Below are positions 1-11,396 of a stretch of 64,000 nucleotides of DNA, piece after piece (position 1 is the stretch's first letter; the number at the start of each line of letters is the position of its first letter). Source of the DNA: Puccinellia tenuiflora (lineage: Eukaryota > Streptophyta > Magnoliopsida > Poales > Poaceae); assembly GCA_012064385.1 (NCBI GenBank), contig QRDG01001876.1, positions 202,379-266,378 of the forward strand, written 5' to 3'. The notes beneath the pieces are model-generated. The model made no database searches. It saw only the letters and a program-made list of their open reading frames with translations, and was not told where the DNA came from. The position numbers were made by a program, and so were the translations under genes.

Positions 1-1208
1 TGGAGTCTATCAAGTAAATAAAACATGCATGTGATGGGTGAACGAATTACAGCTAGGCAATTGACAAGATCATGACACAAACCCAATTTAGCTATGACAA
101 AAAGAACATGATAATATTTATGGAGGCATCACGACAAGGAACAAAGACCATTGAGTCCAACTGCGTCTTTGTCTAATAAGTCCACCGTGGGATCGCTATC
201 CAGCCTGTCACCCAACGGTATTAAGTTGCAAGCAACAGACAAATGCATTAAGTAAAGCGCATGATGTAAGCAACACTAATATCAAATGAGACATTAACAC
301 CGCTATTTTACCCTTAGTAGCAACAGCACACCCTCGCCCTTAGACGTTTCTGTCACTTGTGCCCATGAACAAAAGGGGGCATGAACCCACTATCTAGCAT
401 AACTACCCTCTCTTGGAGATACACAAAATCACTTGGCCAAAGTAACTACGCACATCGGAGAGCATGCAAGAACATAAATAACTCATATAAGAATCATGCA
501 CAATCTGAACATAACTTCATAATCCATCAGATCCCAGCAAACACATCACATAGCATTACAATAATCGATCTTGATCATGTTAGGCAGCTCACAAGATCAT
601 AAGACACGAAGCACAAGGGTGAGAGACTACCAACTAGCTACTGCCATGGACCCGTAGTCCAAGGTACGACTACTCACACATCATCCCGGAGGAAGGCATG
701 GCGATGAAGAGCCCTCCGGGATCGATCTCCCCTCCGACAGAGTGCCGGGATCAGCTTCAGATGGGACCCTGAACTAGGGTTCGAGATGACAGCGCGTCGG
801 GGTCGAGTTTCTAGAAAATAATGGCCGCCCTTACGTTTTTAGGGTTAAAGGCAATTTATAGGCGTCGGAGGGCCACGAGGTGAGACCCCACGGGCAGGGG
901 CGGGCCCCACCCGCGGCAGGTGGCCGCACCTGCCCCGTGGGTCTCCCCTCTGGCTCCCCGTCGGTCTGGTACTTCGTCTTGGTGAATAAAAAATCCACAA
1001 AAATTTCCAGAGCGTTCCGAGAATATTTCCAGAAGTAAATTTCTGAAACAAAAAGACAGCAAAAACAGGGAACTGGCACTAGGCATCTTGTTAATAGGTT
1101 AGTCCGACAAAATGCTAAAAATGATATAAATGACAGTAAAAACATGTGATAATATCACAAAACTAGCATGGATCACTCAAAAATTATAGATACATCGGAG
1201 ACGTATCA
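1..1208 (-). mobile_element. Partial 3' LTR of an Athila-like Gypsy element
   Basis: Read on the minus strand, the LTR begins TGATACGTCTCC at 1208 and runs off the left edge of the window. It is a near copy of 5118-6888 (same element, 5' LTR) and of the solo LTR at 11397-13004. About 375 bp that follow in the 5' LTR (4744-5117) are missing here because the window ends. It keeps a segment near 706-805 that is deleted from the 5' LTR. It also keeps the empty site of the Mutator-like insertion (around 1153-1163). A minus-strand TATA-like stretch lies near 850-860. Family name is not certain. Confidence 0.9.
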
Positions 1209-1222
1209 GCATCCCCAAGCTT
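1209..1222 (-). other. Polypurine tract of the Athila-like element
   Basis: Immediately before the LTR start the minus strand reads AAGCTTGGGGATGC, the usual G-rich primer site for plus-strand DNA synthesis in Gypsy elements. A similar tract (CAAGCTTGGGGATTCC) lies inside the element near 3057-3072, so a second internal PPT-like site exists. Confidence 0.75.
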
Positions 1223-3723
1223 AACTCCTACTCGTCCTCGAGTAGGTAAGTGATAACAAATAATTTTTGATGAGACATGCAACCAATACAAACTTGATCA
1301 AGATAGTAATGCAAATCAAAGGATGTGAATGAAGAGATACTAAACAATTGTCTATAATTGATAGCAAGAAAGCAATGAATAAACAAGTTGAATCATTCAA
1401 GCAAAACCTTTCATAAATAGTATGTCAAAGACATGAAAACAATGTGATCAACATATTTGTCTAATTCACAAGGATAATAATTCCATAACAAAAGTGTTTG
1501 AGAATCAACACAAAGGAACATGTAAGAATTAGCAAAAAGCTTCAACTTCCAACGGTTTATCTTAAAGATAATGTCAATATAAAGATTCATGTTTAATCTT
1601 GGCAATGCAATATGATCAACGATACCCAGGGTCAATGCTAGGTTTGCTTTTGTGGAGATAGAAGGAAGAGGAAAACTGACTCAACATTAAAAGTAAAAGA
1701 AAGGCCCTTCGTAGAGGGAAGCAGGGATTAGTCATGTGCTAGAGCTTTTTGTCTTTATGAAACAGAAGTAAAATGATTTTGAGCCATGCATGCTTTCGTC
1801 AACGACTTCACAACAGAGAAGCTATCTAGTCCCTCATGACAATCAAGGTTTTTTAGACTTGTGAGAGCAGCTGGTTCTTAGAAGAGCGAGTACGCTCCTC
1901 TTTATCCTTGGTTTCACCACTGTCCAATGTTTGGGCAGATTTCTCAGTTTTGCATTGCGCGGAGGAGAATTGTGAGTTGTATTTATATTTTTGCTTAAGC
2001 TTCTCTCGGGTTGATTCAAGTGAAGATGTAATCCATCAACACCGGGTGAAAGGGGGGAAATGACCCTGCTCGTCACAAGTTATATCTAGCTCTCTATTGC
2101 TCCCTCGTGAGCTTAAAAACAGAGGCACAAAAAGAAGTATTTGAATTTTTAAAGATAGCACATGACAAATTTACTTGGAATGGTAGGAAATACCATGCAT
2201 AGGTAGATATGGTGGACCAGTTGGCGAGAAAGTTTGGCTTTGGTGATTGGATGCACGAGTGAACCATACACTCAGTACGAATTTTTGGGCTTAGCAAAGA
2301 AGGTATTTGAAGCAAACATCTAATAATAACCGGTAACAGAACAACATAAGACATTTACCAGTCATAAGCACAAAAACTCTACACCGTCTCCCATGTTGAC
2401 CAAACAATTCTTTTGATGTAAAGATTAGCACTATGAATTAACAACTATGAAAAACCACACAATTTCAAGGTTTCAACCATATTTCTTTACTAATCAATTC
2501 CACCTAAATAACCAGCAAGTTTAAGCATTCAACTTAACATCTCAAAACAATTGATAAGCATCAAGTATCCACACCATGGTCTACAAAACTATGCAGGCTT
2601 TTCATTTTATTCTATCATCACACAAACAGCATTTTGTCGCATTGACAATTCAAGCAATTTTTCAACAACTCTCCAACAAGTATAAGTCAAGAACAAGAGA
2701 GTTTAACATAACAACTAGCAGCCCTAAACAAGATAAAAGCGAGAGCTTACTAGAAAACAGACAATAGCTAAGAATACTTAACAAGATATAAGCGAAGCAA
2801 AGGAGTATTCAAACGAAAAGGCGGAGTGTGTCTCTCTCCCACACAAATAAATCTAGGATCCAATCAAAGATATGACCAGCAAACAAACAAACTGAAAGTA
2901 AAAAGACACTCCAAGCATAGCATATAATATGTAAAGTGATAAAAACGAAGTTCAACGAAGACGACCTTATGATAGTCGATGAAGATGAGGGGATGCCTTG
3001 GGCATCCCCAAGATTTGACTCTTGATAATTCTTGATATTCAGAGGGGGTGCCATGGGGGAATCCCCAAGCTTGAGCTCTGATCCATCCTCGATTTCTTCA
3101 TATTCCTCTCCTTTGGAACTTAAAAACTCCCTTCACACAAAACTTCTCATAATTTGATTAGAGGGTTAGTGCTCATAAATTAAAAACGCACATGTGTTCA
3201 ACTTAGGACAAATTGCAAACCAACTCCATTAGACATTAGCTACAGTTTACTAAGCCTCAATGTGGTACTCTACCCCTAGAGTATCACATATGACGATGGT
3301 AAAGAGACAAATGCAAAATAGAAGTAGAATCTGTCAAAATCTGAACAGTCTGTAAAGATCGAATTTTTAGAAGCACTTCTGCAACTCAAATCAGAAAACT
3401 CAAAACTAACGAAAGATAGATAAAAGCATCAGGCTTTCTGTCAAAAATTATCAGAAAAATATAAAATTTTGGCGATTTTAGGATTTTCGTGCAACAGGCG
3501 CACAGAATCTGTTTTTGGACAGCAACTCAATACCTTGCACTTTCAATGCATTAGAGGCTAAACTTGGCACAACAAACCAAAAGAAAAAGATACAATGAAG
3601 TTGCTACAGAGGTAATAACTTCATGACTCAAGAAAAGAAAAAAGCAAACTGAAAATAAAAGATGGGTTGCCTCCCAACAAGCGCTTTTCTTTAACGCCTT
3701 TTAGCTAGGCGCAATGCCAAATA

Positions 3724-4551
3724 TCAAGTTTTTTCGGGATCAAAGGCAATCTTTCCTTCAATAAGCACTTCTTTATCTTTGAGGGGAAATGATAACCTGC
3801 CCCTAATGGGAAAACGAAAGCGTATGCACCCCTTCTTAACATCAATAAAAGCCCCCACAGAACGAAGGAAAGATCTCCCAAGCACAATATTAGCTTGAGC
3901 TTTTGACTCCAAAACCAAGAAATCAACCAAAGTAGTCTTATGCTTAAAAGTGACAAGGACTTCATTAACTATTTTATAAATTTTTGAGGAGCTACCATCA
4001 GAATGAGAGTGACAAAAAGGGTAATCAAATAAGTCTCCAAAATTCATAGCATCGAAAACCATTCTAGGCATAGTTGACATCATAGAACCAATATCACAAT
4101 AAGCAAGGAACCTTTGATCATTTATTTCAATAGGGATATACGGTTCCCAATCTCCACTTATTTCAAGGATTTGATAATCTTTAGAGCTCTCCTCTATTCC
4201 ATTTAAATTTAGATTACATAAAATATTTTCTATTTTATCTAATCTATCATGTATTCCATTAGTTTTCTCATTGGTGGGAAAAACAACCAAGCCTTTTATA
4301 ATTCTCAGGGATTCCAATTCATCAATTTCAAGAAAGTTTCCTCCAGTAATGACATCCAAAGCATGCTTACATGCATCAGATAGTCCATAGTAAAAGCATC
4401 TCAGTAAAACACACATAGCAAGCATGGGTTGAATCTTTTGATGTAAACCTGAAATTCTATCCCAAGCATTTTTAAAACTTTCCTCTCCCTTTTGTTTAAA
4501 AGTGAAGAACTCGGCTAAGAGAGGCATATCAAGAGTGGTAAAGCTAGACAT
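3724..4551 (-). CDS. Retrotransposon Gag with retropepsin-like C-terminus
   Basis: An open frame of 275 codons on the minus strand. I choose the ATG at 4551 (MSSFTTLDMP) rather than the upstream ATG at 4662, because the first 37 residues from 4662 are hydrophobic and lie in leader sequence. Residues 10-75 resemble plant Gypsy Gag (FKQKGEESFKNAWDR, then FYYGLSDACKHALD). Residues 135-240 resemble a retropepsin fold, with DIG at 153-155 where active enzymes have DSG or DTG, and a later ANIVLGRSFL block typical of the protease C-terminal half. It would form particles and process polyprotein in the cytoplasm. The altered active-site triad and the lack of a downstream pol suggest the protease may be inactive. 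No stop codon interrupts the frame. The frame is short for a Gag-Pro, and no zinc knuckle is seen. Confidence 0.7.
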   Translation of the reverse strand: MSSFTTLDMPLLAEFFTFKQKGEESFKNAWDRISGLHQKIQPMLAMCVLLRCFYYGLSDACKHALDVITGGNFLEIDELESLRIIKGLVVFPTNEKTNGIHDRLDKIENILCNLNLNGIEESSKDYQILEISGDWEPYIPIEINDQRFLAYCDIGSMMSTMPRMVFDAMNFGDLFDYPFCHSHSDGSSSKIYKIVNEVLVTFKHKTTLVDFLVLESKAQANIVLGRSFLRSVGAFIDVKKGCIRFRFPIRGRLSFPLKDKEVLIEGKIAFDPEKT

Positions 4552-4714
4552 AAGGACAAGATAAAATAACAAGACGTGAATAAAGACTACACTAATTTTT
4601 TTGGGTTTTAAAATTATGAAACAGGAAAATAAACTAAACGAGAAACAAAGCAAGCAAGACAAAAAAAAGTAAAGAGATTGAGAGTATGAGACTCCCCTTG
4701 CTGCAGCTCCAAAG

Positions 4715-4732
4715 TCCCCGGCAACGACGCCA
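4715..4732 (-). other. Primer binding site, tRNA-Asp type
   Basis: The minus strand reads TGGCGTCGTTGCCGGGGA, 11 bp inside the LTR end. It matches the 3' end of plant tRNA-Asp (GTC) except for one C to T change. It marks the start of minus-strand DNA synthesis and fixes the LTR end at 4744. Confidence 0.8.
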
Positions 4733-4743
4733 GAAAAACTGCT

Positions 4744-6888
4744 TGATAAGAGCTGGCAGAGTTGGCGAAGTTGGGTGGTGCCCCAAGCGAAGGCGGAATT
4801 GTAGATAGTAGCAGTTTTCCCTCAATTAAAGAACCGAGGTTTATCGAACCAGTAGGACTTTGAAATCAACAACGAGGTGAATGTTGAAGATCTCTGGCGC
4901 TTAACCTTCAACATACGTGGATCTGCACACACTCAACCAAAATACTCTGCCCCCAACGGCGGAGAGCTTGTCAATTTCTCCGGTCTCGCAGAACACAAAG
5001 CGGTTAATTGTATGATGAAATGGAATAAATGCAAAAGTGATTAGAGGAGTAATGATGATTAAAAGTAAGTAAATTAGGTTGTAAAAAATGTAAAAAGATG
5101 GACCGGGGGCCATGGGTTCACTAGTGGAGTCTATCAAGTAAATAAAAGATGCATGTGATGGGTGAACGAATTACAGCTAGGCAATTGACAAGATCATGAC
5201 ACAAACCCAATTTAGCTATGACAAAAAGAACATGATAATATTTATGGAGGCATGACGACAAGGAACAAAGACCGTTGAGTCCAACTGCGTCTTTGTCTAA
5301 TAAGTCCACCGTGGGATCGCTATCCAGCCTGTCACCCAACGGTATTAAGTTGCAAGCAACAGACAAATGCATTAAGTAAAGCGCATGATGTAAGCAACAC
5401 TAATATCAAATGAGACACTAGCACCGCTGTTTTACCCTTAGTAGAAACAACACACACCCTCGCCCTTAGACGTTTCTGTCACTCGTGCCCAAGAACAAAA
5501 GGGGGCATGAACCCACTATCTAGCATAACTACCCTCTCTTGGAGATACACACAATCACTTGGCCAAAGTAACTACGCACATCGGAGAGCATGCAAGAACA
5601 TAAATAACTCATATAAGAATCATGCACAATCTGAACATAACTTCATAATCCATCGGATCCCAGCAAACACATCACATATCATTACAATAATCGATCTTGA
5701 TCATGTTAGGCAGCTCACAAGATCATAAGACATGAAGCACAAGGGTGATAGACTACCAACTAGCTACTGCCATGGACCCGTAGTCCAAGGTGCGACTACT
5801 CACACATCATCCCGGAGGAAGGCGCGTCGGGGTCGAGTTTCTGGAAAATAATGGCCGCCCTGACATTTTTAGGGTTAAAGGCAATTTATAGGCGTCGGAG
5901 GGCCACGAGGTGAGACCCCACGGGCAGGGGCGGGCCCCACCCGCGGGTCCACCTTGACCCGTGGCAGGTGGCCGCACCTACCCCGTGGGTCTCCCCTCTG
6001 GCTCCCCTTCGGTCTGGTACTTCGTCTTGGCGAATAAAAAATCCGCAAAAATTTCAGAGCGTTCCGAGAATATTTCCAGAAGTAAATTTCTGAAACAAAA
6101 AGACAGCAAAAACAGGGAACTGGCATTGGGCATCTTGTCAATAGGTTAGTCCGACAAAATGCTTAAAACTAATATAAATGACAGTAAAAACATGTGACAA
6201 TATCACAAAGAAGAAAGTCCACTTTTGGTCCCTATACTCTTGGTAAGTTTACTATTCATCCTAAAACTTCTATTTGGTCCAAAATAAACCTTGAACTCTT
6301 GAAAAAGTTCACAACTCGTCTGACCAAAGGAAAATGGTGATGTGTACTGCGCCATCGCTGCACCCTCTTAAAGCTGACCGGCTAGTTGCACCTCATAGGT
6401 TGAAGGAATGAGCATGGCAGCATGGATCGACCATGAGGTTCCTCCGATGAGCGCATCGATGACGGGATGCCGTCGGTGAGTGCAATGAGAATGCTGAACT
6501 TGCCATCTGTCTGAGTGAGTAGTGAGGACCGGAGGTATGCGGGTGAGTTGGGTTGCTTGAGGGTCGTGCATGAGTAGGGCCATGTAGACTAGTGTACCAC
6601 ATCAGAGTGGGTCGCCGTGGGTGCTCTAGAGGATTGGGGATTTATATTCCAGTCTTATTCAGCCTGGTTTACCTTTTTTTGTGTTATTTGTTGCCCACAC
6701 AAGCATTTTTCTTGAGTTAAATGTGACATGGACTTTTACAAGAGTTCAGGGTTTGTATTAGACCAAATAAAAGTTTTAGGACGAAAAGTGAACTTCACGA
6801 AGAGTTCAGGGATGAAAAGTGGACTTTCTTTCTATCACAAAACTAGCATGGATCACTCAAAATTTATAGATACGTCGGAGACGTATCA
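4744..6888 (-). mobile_element. 5' LTR of the Athila-like element
   Basis: Minus-strand LTR with short inverted ends, TGATA at 6888 and TATCA at 4744. Removing the 623 bp DNA transposon and one 9 bp target copy leaves about 1.51 kb. The 3' LTR copy shows that about 100 bp next to 5825 have been deleted here. A minus-strand TATA-like site lies near 5880-5890. The element inserted into the gag of another Gypsy element; the 5 bp next to it, GGTAT at 6889-6893, should be the target duplication, but its partner is outside the window. Confidence 0.88.
6210..6832. mobile_element. Mutator-like MITE in the LTR
   Basis: A 623 bp insertion flanked by a perfect 9 bp duplication TATCACAAA (6201-6209 and 6833-6841). 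Terminal inverted repeats of about 24 bp begin GAAGAAAGTCCACTTTT on the left and GAAAGAAAGTCCACTTTT on the right strand. A 9 bp TSD is diagnostic of the Mutator superfamily. No transposase is encoded, so it is a non-autonomous element. The empty site is present in the sister LTR near 1153-1163 and in the solo LTR near 11440. Confidence 0.88.
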
Positions 6889-7682
6889 GGTATCTTGCGC
6901 ATATTTCTTCTGAGGCGTTCAAAATACTCATCTCCATCTCATAATTATTAAGCCAGGTGGTGGGATCCAAGCTGGCATTGTAATTTGCCACCTTGCGTGG
7001 TCCTTTGAAATCTTCAGGGAAAGGTTCTGATCTGATCTTTTCAGTGAAACATGCCGGGCCCTTGAGTCGTGAGGACAAGGTTGTGGACACTCCTGTGGGC
7101 CGCGTCTCCATCGTAGGCATGATAGCCTGTGCTCCCACGGCCTGTTCCTGCTGTCTTTGCGCGACTCCCGACACGTTTTCTGGCGGCCTGCTTTGGACGC
7201 TTCTTTCTGCTGCAATCATGCGGTTGGCCGGTACGATGGGTAACTGTCCTTCGGCCTCCGCTCTATTGGCCTGTTGTAAGACAGCGGTGCTCAACATTTG
7301 TATCGCGCGCCGTGCTTTCGTATTGACCGGGTCGTCGCCTGTTGGAACCATCTGCGTCAAGATATTAGCCACAGCATACATGTTATTGACGGGGCTTTGG
7401 TAATGGCCTTGTGGGGTGTGAAACCTCCTTGCTTGCTGCGATGGTAGTTGCTGGGCTATTTGGTCTGCCACTGGTCCCAATCCTCCTGCGACTGGCTGGA
7501 CTCCGGCTCCTGCAGCCGAAGTTGGCGGGAGTTCTACTGTTGGTTGAGTCGCCCATACTTGCGCTTGCGAGTCAAGTTGCCTTTGAGTCGTGGCAAGCGC
7601 GGCTACTCTCTGTCGCTCCTGTTGGATTCCTTGGTTTATCTGATTGAGCCTACGGCGCTCTTCTTCCATCCTTTGAACCTCG
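6889..7682 (-). pseudogene. Gypsy gag, downstream half, cut at both ends
   Basis: Minus-strand open frame from EVQRMEEERRRLNQ at 7682 to the insertion at 6888. The first part is rich in Glu, Arg and Gln and probably coiled-coil; the last part (FPEDFKGPRKVANYNASLDP, then TTWLNNYEMEM) resembles the start of the retrotransposon Gag core domain. The frame is the continuation of the gag half at 15365-15854: both stop at the same 5 bp CCTCG that flanks the 7683-15364 insertion. The 3' part of the gene lies to the left of the window beyond the Athila-like element. Confidence 0.8.
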
Positions 7683-8719
7683 TGTAACATCCTCAAAAAT
7701 TCGTCCCTAATTTTAGTAATGTTTTCTCACGCCTAAAAAACTTTTTCCATTTTGTCAAAATATTTTCTTCAAACCTGTTGCTCTTTGATTTGACTTTGGT
7801 TTCGCCCTCTTGGAAATTTCCTAATAATCCTCAAACCTTGTCAACCTCCACCATATTTCCATGCCTCTGTTTTGCCTCTCAAACATTTTCCATTTGGAGA
7901 CTTCCAAAACCCCTCCCATCGATCCCACCAAAATCCACCACCACTATTGTATCTTGAAATAAATTCCACCAAGCTACCATATGGTTCCCTCTTACATATA
8001 CATCACTTCCATGGGAAAATATTTCATAGTTCCATGCCATATTTCCAAGTTTATCCATAATCTCTATTATGCCATTTCCAATCCAATATTTATTCAGACA
8101 CCTTCCTCTCATCAAAAAATCCCCCAATTTCGGTAATATGCCTAATTCCACCTCCTGAACATTTCATTCCGTTGGCCCAACCTCATTTGAGCAATATTTG
8201 AGGTACTTCCTTAATAATGCCTTTTCTTGCCTAATTGCAATTTCCAAAGCAACCCTAGCTAGAAGAATTATTTGGCATTTGTACCTTGCCAAATTGAAAA
8301 ACTCCCATATATAACCCCATATCCACCATATCAGATCAAGATCATTTGGGTAAGTGTTGTTGGCATATCCATGCCATTAGGGCTCTTTTGGACACCAATT
8401 TAGTTGACCATCTTCCATATATCCAATTGAGCTCAAACTCCACAGACATACTATATACACCTATCCTAGCCTACTGTGAATTTTGGGGATTTTTTTGACA
8501 TGTGCAAAGCCATGGTCATTTCATCGAACAACTGGTGTGCACTGGGTTTTCTGAGAATCTTGCTTTACGAAGTTTGGAATCCTGGAGTGATTCTTGTTTG
8601 GATGGGTTGTTCTCACCCTTAAGAACCCAGTGGTGCGGCCCTTTTTCCGTTTAGTGCTCCGAGTCACCGGGAACGCGACGATGTCGCTCGCGTCGCGCTC
8701 TGGACGTCCCGGACATACG

Positions 8720-9730
8720 CGTTTTGGCACGACCTAATCCCGCTTACCCTAAACCCTGTCTAAACCCTCCGGCTACTGTTTGGCCACATACTACCCCAGC
8801 TCTTAGCCCCTGGTTGGGTCACCGACACTTCACCATGGTTCAGCTCCCAACCCTGGTCACCACCCCACTTAAAAACCCAAAACTTGGCTGCTCCCTGGAA
8901 CCGAGCTCATTTTCCCCTGCCCCTCCCTCTCCTCACTCTCCCTCACCACTCCAGGTAGCCAGGGAACGGAGGAGCTCGTGGTGCTCGGGCTCGTGCACGG
9001 CCACCTTGGATAAAGCTTGGAGCTCCGGCTCCCGAGGGCGTCCCCGTCCCCACCCACGCGCCCCCAGCCGCCATGGAGCATGGCGACCCCGCCGCCGTCC
9101 TCGCCGCGGTGCTAGCCCCTCCATCGACGCCACCTCGCCGCCGTCGTGCTCACCCGCGTGTCCCCGTCCTCCCCAGGCCGCCCCGACCACGACTCCGCTG
9201 CCTCCGTCGCCGCTGAGGCCGCCCCCGGGCGCGGTGGAGCAAGGATTCTCCATCCCCGCCGGCAGCGCGTCCCCTAGCCCGCCCCTACGACGACGACATC
9301 GCCGTCGTGTCTGCCATGGCCGGCACCGGTGTCGACCCCGGCGACGACCCCCGCGGACCCGGGCGTCCCAGTCACCTCCCTCGGGTGCGGCAGGGCCGGC
9401 GTGGCTGCTCCTCCCTCCCCCCCCGCCAGTGCCCTCCTCCGCCTGCCCGGTCGTCAGCGCGGTGCCCGTCCGTGCGCGACACCGCATGGCCGTCACTGCC
9501 ATGTTGGCGCCCGGCGTGCCTCGGCCCCACGGCCCAGGCGTCCCTGGCCTCCTCCACAGGCGCGGCCGGCCCGGCGTGGCCATCCCCCGTCGCCGGCGTC
9601 CGCCCCGGCCGCCAGTCGCCGGCGCCGGCCTCCTCCCGAGCTCTCCCGTACGTGAGCCAGGGAGAAGAAGCTCCAGCGAAGGCACATTTGTTTTTTTTTC
9701 CCAGGTTACTTTTCCTTGAGGAGAAGACAT
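8720..9730. other. GC-rich segment of the giant LTR
   Basis: A strongly GC-rich kilobase gives overlapping long open frames on both strands (331 codons on plus, 265 on minus). Their products are compositional (Pro, Arg, Ser, Gly rich) and have no domain. I read it as the leader or promoter-proximal part of the LTR. A GTAAG donor-like site follows near 10046. Confidence 0.5.
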
Positions 9731-10414
9731 ATTCCGAGAAGTACGCGACCAGCCCGGCCCGGTTTGGAATCGACCCGCTCTGTTTTTTTTTTCAGAGTGA
9801 GCAGCAGATAGTTAAACTTCGCCGAGCCATATCTTTTGATCCGTAGCTCCGTTTGAGGTGATTCAAATTTGTAAATTCGTAGTTTGAAAAGATCTATCCA
9901 GTGGTATAGGTTTTACATTTTTGTAAAATGTTTGTATGCTCAGCACCCTTATGCACATGCGTAGGTGTTTTTCCGCGACGGCAAAATCGAGACCCTAGCC
10001 CGCGACGTCCGTGACCCTCCAAGACAAATGGTGTCGATCGTCGAAGGTAAGCTAACCACTTGCTATGAACACTCAAGCGTTGATTGTTTGTTGCATATTA
10101 CCATGCCATATATGTGCATTTGTTTGTTATCACATGTGAACTATGCGTCACGAGATATCGTGGCTTTGCTTTCATTCCAGTAATACGATAAACCCATGTT
10201 CCGTAGGGTGAGTTCCGGTACCCCGACTAAATACACGTTGGGTCATACCCAAGTGGATTGAACCGGCTACTTTTCTGTAGAGTTGTGGCGTGTGTTGGAC
10301 GGTACCATGCACCACTCCCCATTCCGGCGACGATGGACTGGGGGAACCGCCGCAGTCAATGGAATGGAGGAACGGGATCGCGTGGACGCCTCCACTAACT
10401 TTTGTAGTCGACCT

Positions 10415-10745
10415 GTGGCTGTCACTGGCCGGAGGCATCTCCGCCATCGCCCGGTTGACGCTAACCAACTGTGCTATTTTATTTTCTTTTACTCAACCTG
10501 TGGCTGTCACTGGCTGGAGCCATCTCCGCCATCGCCCGGTTGATTGTGCTATTTTATTTTCTTTTACTCAACCGTGGCTGTCACTGGTCGGAATATCTCC
10601 GCCCTCGCCTAGTTAACTGTATTATTTTATTTTCTTTTAATCAACTATGGCTGTCACTGGTCGGAAGTATCTTCGCCCTCGCCCGGTTGACTGTGCTATT
10701 TTACGTTCTTTCAATCAACCTGTGGCAGGCACACTCGTCGCCCGG
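10415..10745 (+). repeat. About 75 bp tandem repeat, 4 copies and a partial
   Basis: Units begin at 10415, 10500, 10574, 10647 and (degenerate) 10722. Each starts GTGGCTGTCACTGG, then has an ATCTCCGCC...CGCCCGGTTGA core and ends in a T-rich stretch (TATTTTATTTTCTTTT) and CAACC. Spacings are 85, 74, 73 and 75 bp. It lies within the giant LTR. Confidence 0.85.
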
Positions 10746-11396
10746 TTGAATTTATTCATCCTTGTTGGTTTATTATGTGATTATTATTGCTCTTTGCCTG
10801 AACTATGGTGTGCAGATTGCTTCTGTTTCATGTTGATATGATATTATGGTTTTGCATGGACTAATCCTCTGTTGTTTGGACTTGTTGTTGAATGAAACTG
10901 GACTAAATGAAAACACCTCCAAACATTGATAGGGTCAGTCCATAGTGCCACCAATCTGAACATTGAACGCACTACCACTGTCGCCCAAATGGGAGAGCCA
11001 TAGCCTATGTAACCTATGAAGCCTCCTTTGATGCTACCCACTTGGCAAGTCTAGTCGAATACTGCATAGTTGTGGTCGGGGCTAGTCTTGCGAAGGTTCC
11101 GGAGCTAGGCGTCGCTCATGAGTTGGGGACGTGCCGGATTCACTTCGTCATAAGACATAGAGTTATGTCAGTAGCTATATAAGGAGTGTCTTGGTAGCGT
11201 GAACGGTTATGTAAGTGTATTTTGCTGAGTTCGACTTAAGGATGATATCCTAAAGTGTCGGCTGAGTAAGGTGCATTTAGATGGATGGTAACTGCAACCT
11301 CTCGAGAGTGTGTCATCTAGCAGCTAGCCTTGTTCCTAGGTTATGGAACAGTTCAGTGTCGGTCACACTATATGTCCTTTGTCGAGTCCGGAGGTT

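Larger units (their letters stand above)
1209..4743 (-). mobile_element. Internal domain of a non-autonomous Gypsy element
   Basis: This 3.5 kb interval lies between two direct LTRs of the same family and has a tRNA-Asp-type primer binding site at one end and a polypurine tract at the other. The only protein domain I can recognise is a gag-protease reading frame (3724-4551). No reverse transcriptase, RNase H or integrase motif is seen, and 1209-3723 has only short AT-rich ORFs. I infer a non-autonomous derivative that depended on a related element for replication. Confidence 0.75.

Noticed and set aside
381..602. 73-codon frame repeated at 381, 5507 and 12022 as a conserved small protein
   Set aside because: It recurs only because all three are copies of the same LTR; it lies in non-coding LTR sequence.
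8933..9730. 265-codon minus and 331-codon plus frames
   Set aside because: Same compositional effect in the GC-rich part of the solo LTR; no domain or codon pattern of a gene.
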